From Plotosus lineatus (Eukaryota > Chordata > Actinopteri > Siluriformes > Plotosidae), in NCBI GenBank assembly GCA_024760905.1, contig CM045750.1, forward strand, positions 17,290,419 to 17,354,418: a stretch of 64,000 bases of DNA, read 5' to 3'. The notes under the pieces were generated by a model. That model was not told the DNA's origin. It worked only from the letters and a program-made list of their open reading frames with translations, and did no database searches. The position numbers and the translations under genes are program-made. Shown piece by piece: positions 24,080 through 32,041 of this stretch (its first letter is position 1; each line of letters starts with the position of its first letter).

Positions 24080-25065
24080 CCAATTATCGTAATTTCTAGA
24101 CTGTAGTGGTACCTCACCTTACGAAAATCTCACCAAACGAAAAATTCAGGTTACGAAAAGTATTTTCCTAAAATTTTTCTCTCGGGATACGAAACAAGTT
24201 CACGTTACGAAAGTGCCATCTTAAACATTCAAACGCGCCATTCAAACAATGCACGAGCTGCTCTCCCATCAATGACGTTCACATATCCCGCCCTGCTGGC
24301 CCCCCTTTGGCTAACAACTGAGCTGTCGTTCATTTCGCCTTCACTCAAGTGCCATCTTGGATAGGGATCATATTGCCTATGAGGAATAACGCAGTTACCT
24401 CCCATTGGCTATTATAGAGCTGAATCCTCCATGATGCTTTTCGTTTGAAGGACAGTTACAGCTGTTTTATGCTTTATTTCTTGACTTTGGCTTTTAGCCT
24501 TCATAAACATTTGTAAGATTATAACTGCTAAGAAGACATGGTCAGCACATGCGCGCGCGCGTGCGATTTCCGGTGGGAGTGAGAAGAACAAACGGGCTCG
24601 ATTGATATCACAAAGGAAAATGGCCAAACCTGTCTACCATTGGCACAATATTGAAGCAGAAGGGGGTCTTAAAAGGTATACTTTTATAATTTTAAAGGGT
24701 TTAGGGGATAGTATTGGGAGCCTTGGAACGAATCACTCGTTTTACAAGTAAAATGCGGTTCAATTTTGGAAAAAAAGCTCTGGAACGGATTAATTTCGTG
24801 AGATACCGCCGTATTGAGCGAACCTCAATATAAGCTGTACCAACTACCTTTAAAAAGAAGAATTTGTACATGTATATGTCTGCACCTCTTTATAAGCCGC
24901 AGGCGTCTGTCTCACTCTTGCACTTCCTGATAGAGTGCCCACTGGAGGCAGTTAGCTAGTAGAAAATCTATAGATTAGTTGCATTCTGGGTTTGGCCGCA
25001 GGATTCAATGTGTGTGGAGGGGAAAAAGGCATTGGCTTATAGTCTGAAAATTATGGTACTTAAAG
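24080..25065. mobile_element. MITE interrupted by a second transposon
   Basis: The outer ends are ATCGTAATTTCTAGACTGTA (24087-24106) and the near-complement 'ggcttatagtctgaaaattatggta' ending near 25060. This is a fish MITE with 'gactataagcc' ends. Inside the left end lies a second element (about 24107-24815) starting GTGGTACCTCACCTTACGAA and ending TTCGTGAGATACCGCCG, imperfect inverted ends joined at a TA. Both are non-coding. Confidence 0.6.
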
Positions 25066-25387
25066 GGTACCTGTAGTGGACTTGTATACCTAATTTGATG
25101 TATTGTGTATAGCTAGTGACAATACACCTATAAGGTGTTTATTATATTCTCTCACAAACCAGCTTTAAGTGATTTAAGGGCTTCACTAACGTCAAGTTTC
25201 AGATCACACGAGTTTTTTAGCGTCGCATTTCCTGTGACGTCACATCGTTGACAGCCTCCACCAGAACTACGAGATTGCAATGTAAATGTAAGCCTATATA
25301 CCTGACACACAACACAAGCTCACGGAAACTTGGGGGGGGAAACAGACATTATAGTAGGTTTTTTTTTTTTTTTTTTTTTTTTAAACC

Positions 25388-25822
25388 ATGGACAAAGACA
25401 ATGTCGTAGAAGGTTATTTATATGAACCACTGAAGAAAGACTATCCACATTTAGTGAAATCGGACCAGGAAAGTGACGACTCGGAGGACGATATTGGAGA
25501 GTTGGCAGAAGCTCTTACACGGGAAAATCATAGCAAACAACCAGCAAATATTTGGTGCTCTTGTGGAAAATGCGTGCGTCAAAAAACCGATCAGGAGTGC
25601 TACTGTTGTAAAGAACCTGAATTGCTTGAGGAAAATATACTGACATTCTGCAATTGGCGATACGGCCGTCAACGAAGTTATGTCACAATGACCTTTGACC
25701 CCAGTGGAAAAAAAGCCAACATGTCCGCACTGAACCTTCGTGAGCAAGGAATGTCCTACAGAAGAAAAGGAAATGTGGACTTGTACATAACCTACCGACA
25801 TCACGCGATGTTTAAAAGTTAA
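25388..25822 (+). CDS. Intronless ORF with P2X7-ballast-like cysteine cluster
   Basis: A 144-codon frame opens with an acidic segment (KSDQESDDSEDDIGELAEAL). It then has WCSCGKC at 56-62 and ECYCCKE at 70-76, the Cys spacing of the zinc-binding start of the intracellular ballast domain of P2X7 receptors and the many fish P2X7-like single-domain genes. The second half (ILTFCNWRYGRQRSYVTMTF onward) does not match the usual 'CIT..HP' continuation that I know, so the domain is partial or diverged. A run of about 25 T sits just upstream. It starts about 330 bp inside a segment beginning TTAAAGGGTACCTGTAGTGG, so it may be carried by a transposon. Expression is uncertain and no channel segments are present. 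Confidence 0.45.
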   Translation: MDKDNVVEGYLYEPLKKDYPHLVKSDQESDDSEDDIGELAEALTRENHSKQPANIWCSCGKCVRQKTDQECYCCKEPELLEENILTFCNWRYGRQRSYVTMTFDPSGKKANMSALNLREQGMSYRRKGNVDLYITYRHHAMFKS

Positions 25823-26339
25823 TAATAAGGTATGGTGGGTCGTTTAACGCTGTCAATTTTGGGTACAGGTTCCGTTTATAGGAAGCTAATGAGCCGAGTG
25901 CTGTGCACAATATTGGTAATAAATAGAGAAGTAAAAATAACAGTAGAGCGAGAAAACGGTTCATCAACAAACATGGATTTTCAGCATTGTCATTCAGGGT
26001 TAGCGTCCTGTAAAGGAATGTTTGCACCCGAATTGAAAATGAATATATCTTACAAACATTTCAGAAATGGCATCTGTCCATATGACTAGTTGGTGGAGTA
26101 AAATTGGAAGGGAAAAATACAAGAACTCGAAATTTGTGTATGGATCCCCTCGTGGGCTAAAAGTGAAGAACTGCGATGTGGTCAATTTGAATAAAACCTC
26201 GAATGTCCTGCCGGTAGCTGTATCGGAGTTGCTGTGTTCTGTATTGTTGGGGTTTATTTTTCAGTGTTTTAATGGAACGATGCTCCCTGGTTTAGCATTT
26301 TTATATTCAAGCACTAGCCACTGAATAATTCATGATCTT

Positions 26340-26601
26340 GAGATAGCAGACTGATGGATTGTGCAGTGCCTGTGTAGTGTGTATATACTGATGTCCTCCA
26401 GTGGTAGTCAGCTGTGCAGGTCTGTGCTGTACCTGAGCGAGTGTTACTCTGCTGGAAAAGAGAGGTGCTGCTTTTTCGGCTGTGTTCAGGGCTTGCTGTT
26501 TTAGTGGTCCTGTAACAAGGCTGTGGCAGTGGTCTTGTCCATCGGAGAGTGGGCTGGTCACCAATCCCATGTGGGCAGCCCTAGTCTGTGGGCAAACACT
26601 A
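26340..26601 (+). ncRNA. Structured intronic RNA candidate, possibly a long H/ACA-like RNA
   Basis: The last 330 nt of intron 1 are GC-richer than the AT-rich intron around them. They contain several local helices, such as GGGCTG (26548-26553) with CAGCCC (about 26573-26578) and CTGC with GGCAG flanking a CTTG/CAAG stem. An ACA with three trailing bases (26596-26598) lies about 65 nt before the acceptor at 26664, where an intronic snoRNA would end. No convincing H box or full fold was worked out, so this is weaker than the two candidates downstream. Confidence 0.25.
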
Positions 26602-26895
26602 ATTATAGTGTGCCATGTAGAATGTGGGAATGAAGGGTGGTCTTAATGGTGTCCTCTCTTGCAGATGCTCAGTTTCTTGAAGACGTGTAGTACAGTCGGG
26701 ATGTACTGAATTAAGTGGTAAGTTAATTTTGTTTATGGCTGACTCGGTTGTGTCGAGGCTGAGCCATTTGAACAGCACTGAATTTTTATTTATTTATTTA
26801 TTTATTTATTATTAATTACAGGCCGAACACATTCCTGGCGGTTTTGAGAGCTGTGGATTGGAACGGTGAGTGGGTTTGTGTTGTGGTGGTTTGTA

Positions 26896-26971
26896 AATAA
26901 TGCCGTGATGAAATTATTTCAACACATCATTCTTACTGTGAAGTGAAGAAACATTAACACTGAGCATGATT
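26896..26971 (+). ncRNA. C/D-box snoRNA candidate
   Basis: Box C GTGATGA is at 26905-26911 and box D CTGA at 26960-26963. They are closed by a terminal stem ATGC (26900-26903) with GCAT (26964-26967), extended by AAT/ATT across one mismatch. A D'-like CTGT (26936-26939) and a C'-like TGAAGTGA (26939-26946) sit in the middle. The 3' end lies about 68 nt before the intron's 3' splice site (27036), close to the 65-85 nt spacing known for vertebrate intronic C/D snoRNAs. The guide next to box D reads AAACATTAACA. I could not assign a target or a known SNORD name. Confidence 0.55.
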
Positions 26972-27093
26972 TCATACTCTTGAACCGTGCGGTGTTTTTT
27001 TCCTGGGTTTCCTTTAACTCTGGTTTTCCTTTAAAGATGCTGTGTCGCGGTTGTCAGAGGAACAAGGTCAGACAGTCCTTCCTGTTCATTTAA

Positions 27094-27233
27094 AATCCCC
27101 CAAGTCGATACAATCATGGCAAGCTCTGTGTTTCTGTGATGGATTTTATACTTTGGGACAGAATATGCAGGACTGGCACAGGTTTTATTTGAGTACGGTC
27201 ATAAAGAACCTGACAAGAAGGCCTGCTACATGC
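27094..27233 (+). ncRNA. H/ACA-box snoRNA candidate
   Basis: H box AGAATA is at 27160-27165 and ACA at 27228-27230, three bases from the inferred 3' end. In the 3' hairpin, GCAGG (27167-27171) pairs with CCTGC (27222-27226). After an internal loop, CAGGTT (27179-27184) pairs with AACCTG (27207-27212) and TTAT with ATAA above it. The upper stem base is 15 nt from ACA, matching the 14-16 nt rule for pseudouridylation pockets. The 5' hairpin closes with CCCcAAGT (27098-27105) and ACTTtGGG (27150-27157), and its upper stem AATC/GATT is 14 nt from the H box. No family name could be assigned. Confidence 0.5.
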
Positions 27234-27534
27234 AAAAGTTTTCTTTTATTATAAACTATTAGCTGCAGCTGCTTAACGATAAACTGACGTGATTATGTCT
27301 ACATGCTGCAGGTTGATGTTTGAGAAGATGGACTCGCTGCTGATCTTCTGCAGGATCCAAGGAGAACCTGCTTGCATGTAGTCTGTGTATATGCATATAA
27401 TTCCACATGAAGGAGAAATTAATTTTTTAAATTGTGATTGACAACTTCAGCATCCAATAAAATGGAATTTGTTCACGAATGCCTGAACTTTGAATTATTT
27501 TCCTATGATGTTTTGATTTCTCAATGTGGCACAG

Positions 27535-27917
27535 TGTCTCTTTTCTTTTCGGCGTTTTCCCTTCGGGGGTCCACAGCGAGTCATCCGCCTCCATCTCATC
27601 CTATCCTCTGCACCTTCTACTCTTACTCCAACTACCTTCATGTCCTCCTTCACCACATCCATAAATCTCCTCTTTGGTCTTCCTCTTGACCTTCTGCCTG
27701 GTAGTTCCAACCTCAGCATCCTACTACCAATATATTCACTGTCCCTCCTGCACATGTCCAAACCATCTCAATCTAGCCTCTCTGACTTTTTCTACAAAAC
27801 ATCTTACATATATTGTCCCTCTGATGTCCTCATTCCTGATCCTATCCATCCTCGACCCGCCAACCTTAGGATCAGTGATCCAGCGCCCTTTACCACCAGG
27901 CCACCACTGCCCCTGTA
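27535..27917 (-). mobile_element. SINE head fused to RTE LINE 3' end, minus orientation
   Basis: Read on the minus strand, 27917-27857 is the tRNA-like SINE head (TGGCCTGGTGGTAAAGGGCG, then a B-box region). At about 27855 it passes straight into RTE coding sequence ([35 protein letters not shown]). It ends with the shared tail (GTGGACCCCCGAAGGGAAAA). No middle SINE module is present. Confidence 0.65.
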
Positions 27918-28229
27918 GGGTACTGCTGTCACACATGTAAAAGAAAGGCTCAGTAACGTTAACAAACTTCACTTTATTGCGATTATAGTTTCATATTAAC
28001 AATACACAATCATATTACTGTTACAATGGGGAATGTTTCAGTTTTTATCTGTTTTAATGCTTTGAGGTACACTTTAGATTTTATGGGCTCGGTTTATCAG
28101 AGTAATGCAAAAAATTTTAGATGGTGTAAAAATCTTACCATTAAATGTGAGTCAAAGGGAGATGAGAACATTGTTATTGTCAGAACAGTTTCACATGACA
28201 TAATAAATAGTTATTCAGTCATCATCACT

Positions 28230-28465
28230 CATCTGCTTAATCTGGAGTCAGGTCGTGGGGGCAGCAGCCTAATCAATGAGGTCCAGATGTTATTTAACTC
28301 AGCCACTTCCTCCCGTTCTTCCAGGGGACACTGAGGCGTTGCCAGAGAAGCTGGCCCTTCAGCGGGTTCTGGGTCGACTCTGGGGTCTCTTCCTGGCTGG
28401 ACATGTTGGAAACACTTACCACAGATCAGTTCTGGAGGAATTCTATGCTTGGGCCACCTCAACCG
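28230..28465 (-). mobile_element. LINE reverse transcriptase C-terminal fragment, minus orientation
   Basis: The minus strand has a conserved fish LINE block (VSKHVQPGR/RDPRVDPEPAEG...EEREEVAE type). The same block lies in sense at 31340-31597 and antisense at 50205-50560. Confidence 0.6.
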
Positions 28466-28508
28466 GCTCCTCTAAATGTGTAATACATGATAAATATTAT
28501 TTCATAGG

Positions 28509-29176
28509 ATTATAAACAACACTGCACCTGCTCCTCTCTCTAACTTTGTACAACTAACATCTCAAGTAACATCGAGAGCTACACGATCCTCATCCAGAGG
28601 ACAGTGTAGTGTTCCAAAATGCAAAACCACTTTTGCCCAGTCGGCCTTTTCATACAGGGCAATTCAAGTTTGGAACACCATCCCACCTGAAGTGAAAAAC
28701 CAAACGAACTATACCACCTTCACCAGTCAGTTAAAGCACTGGCTTTTTAGTGCTCAAACCTGTCAGCACTGACACTGAAGAGCAAGGCTTTTTCTACATC
28801 AGGATAAACTATGTTTTTTCCTTGCTTTGATTATTGTTGGAGTGTATATTGCTATATTGAACTCTAAACTATGACTTTTATGGAAAATGAAAGTGAATGT
28901 AAAATGGACTGATGCAAAGTGAAATGCAGAGAATGGTATTGTGTATTGTGTATGCATTTGATTGTGCTGTAACTGCAATGGTTGTAGGACTGATTGTTGG
29001 GGGGAACTTTTATATTGTATTTTTTGTACTTGTATTGTATTTATTGTGTTAGGGACTACAGATGGAAACTAGCTATTAAGCTATAATCTGGTACAGTACA
29101 TCTCTGTCTCTATGAGCTTAATGTTCCTGTACATTGTCCCTTAAATAAAGAGTAAATTAAATTAAATTAAATTGTA
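28509..29176 (+). mobile_element. LINE 3' end with repeated-motif tail, sense
   Basis: An 87-codon frame without an ATG (28509-28772) reads TTFAQSAFSYRAIQVWNTIP, then KNQTNYTTFTSQLKHWLF and a stop. This is the C-terminus typical of several non-LTR retrotransposon polyproteins. About 370 nt of 3'UTR follow, ending at 29148-29172 in a tandem AAATT tail, as in L2/CR1-type elements. It is 5' truncated. Confidence 0.7.
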
Positions 29177-29734
29177 AAATGATCATTTGTTATGTCAGAA
29201 TAAATAAAAGATTTATTTTGGTGACGTGATTGTCTTTCGTTACACTATGAGCGTTTTTTCCCCCAACACTTTGGTATAGGTTGTGGCTCATCAATTCCAC
29301 TCTGAAGATGATGGCATGGGGTCCAGGTTTGTGTCCTGTGTGGGGTTTTAATGTTCTCCCTGTGCTCTTGTAAGGAATTGTAATGCTGGGTTTACACTGG
29401 GACAGGGTTCGTAAATTGTGGAGTTCCACAAATGCTGAGGGCGGTTGGAGCATGACAGGCCTAGAAAAAGGAGGCAGGGTGCATCCAAGTGATGAAACTT
29501 AAAGGAATCCTCTTCCAGATTTGCCTGAGATCTCCTATGTTGGCGCATCAAGGTCTGTTAAGCTCTAATACACTTCCTAAAGTATATCATTATTGGTGTC
29601 AAATCGTAATAACTGAATCAATTTTTTTTTGACAAGATTGTTTTATCTTGATTCTGTCCATTTGTGGATATTGTGCCCCAGCATAAACCACAGCATTTGG
29701 GTGCTCTGGTTCCTCCCATAGTCCAAAAACACGC

Positions 29735-30125
29735 ACATTAAGCTAGTTCCCCCTAGATGAGTGTGAATGGTTGCGGGTGTGTTGCCCTGAGATGGTCTGG
29801 TGAGCTTTTTTTCGTGCCCTGCCTTTAATCAATGTCGGCTGAGATGGGCTCTGGCCTCCCTGCAACCCTAGTTGGCTTAAGCAGCCCAGTAATTGAATTG
29901 ATGATTTTGATCATTGTGTGGGGGAATGGCTGTAGCTGATAGTTAAGTCTCTACTAGTATACTGCAGTTCACAGGCAGCACAGTGGTAGCACGTTCACCT
30001 CACAACAAGAAGGTCCTGGGTTCCATTCCTGGGCTTGAGCACAACGCCCCAAAGCTTGTATGGGTTTCCTTCAGGTACTGGAGTTTCCTCCCACAGTCCA
30101 AAAACATGCACATTAGGCTGCTGAG
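29735..30125 (+). repeat. Two sense HE1-like SINE fragments in tandem
   Basis: 29735-29905 is a 3' part (CCTCCCATAGTCCAAAAACA, GAGATGGTCTGGTGAGC, 'gatgggctctggcctccctgcaaccctagttgg'). 29968-30125 is a 5' part with the head GGCAGCACAGTGGTAGCACG and CACCTCACAACAAGAAGGTC. Confidence 0.65.
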
Positions 30126-30127
30126 CG

Positions 30128-30292
30128 GTTAAGGGTGTATCCCGCCTTCATAAAGTTTTGGCCAGTCTCTCACCCCGCCTTCATCCAGTTTTGAACACTC
30201 CCCCCACCCCACCTTCACCCCGCCTTCATCCAGTTTTGGACACTCCCCCACCCCGCCCTCATCCCGTTTTGGCCAGTTCCCCTCCCCCCGCG
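30128..30292. repeat. Minisatellite upstream of slbp
   Basis: About four to five imperfect units of 33-45 bp built from 'cttcatccagttttggacactcccccaccccgc'. The reading frame across it is repetitive (KLDEGGV units on the minus strand) and is not a gene. Confidence 0.75.
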
Positions 30293-30399
30293 CGTCCCTG
30301 AGTAGGTTTAACAAAGTGGCTTGACAAAAGAGTGAGGGGACGGGGCTTCGTTTTAGCGGAAAGGCGGAGTTAACTTATATTGTAATATACCCTCCCACT

Positions 30400-30525
30400 C
30401 TACCCAGAATGCTGTTGGTTATCATGTGACGTGTTGTTGACTAGTACCGCGGGACGAACTGGCGCGCTATTTTGTCAAAAACTTCCTCAGCAGCTGTTCG
30501 CTCTTCATCTCATCAGTACAAAGTC
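30400..30525 (+). promoter_or_regulatory. slbp: slbp promoter and 5'UTR
   Basis: GC-richer than its surroundings. ATGTGACGTG (30424-30433) is CRE/E-box-like. CTGGCGCGCTATTTTG (30459-30474) resembles an E2F site, which would suit a gene used in S phase. There is no TATA box. The regulatory role is inferred from motif and gene identity. Confidence 0.4.
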
Positions 30526-31968
30526 ATGTCTTACCGTCACAAATATGTTGGGGACGAGGAGTACAGGACTGAAGAAAGCAGGTGAATCACTTTTAATTAT
30601 GTAAAGGTTGATCTGTGGAAAATTGTTGGTTTTTTTTTTTAATTTGGGAAAGAAAATTACTGGCTCGCGCGAGTTTATGCAAAAACCGCGGGGTTTTCCT
30701 TCACAAAGCGGAAGGCTAATCTTCTGAAGCTAATTAGCAAATTATGCAAGTCTGCTTTAGTTAACAGTTTTCTGATTTTTTTAACGACTCCTCAATTAGC
30801 ACTGTATGTGTAGAAACAAATTTCTAAAATTGTAGTTAGGTTTTCAGCCAAACGCTGAGATTAAAGGGAACATTGAGTGATTAAGGTTTTTTTGGATTAG
30901 CCATTAGCATTCTCTCTCACTCACCACGTTTATGTACAGCTGTATTTTAAAGAGATTGATATCCTTGGTGTCCTATCATTAGCTAGTTTTTCATTTAACT
31001 TCAATATGATTTTTCTTTAAGAACACTGCTGAAATGTTAAATGCTAGCACGGATATTTATGGTTTCAAAATGGCGCTTAAATAATGAGCTGCTGTTTGTA
31101 GGCTTTGTGATGATTGAATGGGAATAAAGGTTCACGCGTGAAATCATGAACGTCAGGATTTTTTAAACGAACTAGTTAAAAAAAACAAATAGAATTAAGA
31201 CAAAGGGATGTGATCAAACCCCCCCCCATTATGACAGCACTGTTTCATTTACTGTTTCATTTTGCATTCAATTGTAAATGAAAGAAAGGACATTAAATAT
31301 AAAAATGAAGCAGTAAAGGTCGGGGTTCTCCCTTCGAGACAAGGTGAGAAGCTCTACCATTCGGGGAGAGCTCGGAGTAGATCCACTGCCCCTCAGCATT
31401 GAGAAGGGCCAGTTCACGTGGCTATGGCATCTGGTTCGATGCCTCCCGAACGCCTCCCAGGTGTGTTTCGGGCATGTCCAACCGGGAAGGAACCCCGGGG
31501 TCGATCTAGAACACGCTGGAGGTTGTCCGGGAACTCCTCGGTGTCCCTCGGAAGAGCTGGAGGAAGTGGCTGGTGAGAGGAATGTCTGGGCTTCTTTGCT
31601 TAAGAATTTCCACTTTTTCGTAGGATTTTCACCCATTTCCCGTGTAAAAATGCCGAAGCTCTTCTGTCGACTGTTCCGCCGCCACACGATCCTTGCATTC
31701 CGTAGTCCATTGAAATGTTAGGTTGCTCCCCCCTGCGACCCCGGAAAAAGCAGATGATGAGAAAGGACATTGATATTTCGTAAATTAAAAGATGGAACAA
31801 ACCAAAAGGACAAAAATCTGAAAAATTCGGATTACTGGGTATTGAAAATTGCCTTTTGGTGTGAGTGACAGTATGAATAGGTGTGTTTGAGTTTCCCCCT
31901 GTGATGGATTGGCGAGCTATCAAGTGTGAACCCTGCCTTCTCTCAGATTTGCCATAGCTTAAAGAAAT

Positions 31969-32041
<73 letters not shown>

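Larger units (their letters stand above)
22385..27480 (+). ncRNA. Spliced non-coding transcript, candidate snoRNA host gene
   Basis: Exons inferred: about 22385-22474 (donor GTGAGA), 26665-26717 (acceptor TCCTCTCTTGCAG, donor GTAAGT), 26822-26865 (acceptor AATTACAG, donor GTGAGT), 27037-27066 (acceptor CTTTAAAG, donor GTCAGA) and 27312 to about 27480 (acceptor CTGCAG). AATAAA lies at 27456-27461. The first ATG (22401) gives only 24 codons and then meets TGA at the first junction; other frames also stop quickly. Tiny exons, strong splice sites, a housekeeping promoter and snoRNA-like sequences in at least two introns fit a host gene whose introns are the product. I do not recognise a named gene. 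A short conserved protein made by other splicing is the main alternative. Confidence 0.5.

Noticed and set aside
25360..25822. Processed retrocopy explaining the ballast-like ORF
   Set aside because: The homopolymer is T upstream of a plus-strand ORF, the wrong polarity for its own A-tail, and no downstream A-tail is seen.
26067..26324. 85-codon open frame downstream of the ballast-like ORF
   Set aside because: No motif, splice support or similarity that I can recognise; it ends within intron sequence of the host candidate.
30128..30292. CRISPR-like array
   Set aside because: Units are contiguous and imperfect without unique spacers, and the DNA is vertebrate.
30129..30314. Repetitive minus-strand frame with KLDEGG units
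   Set aside because: Translation of a minisatellite, not a protein repeat gene.
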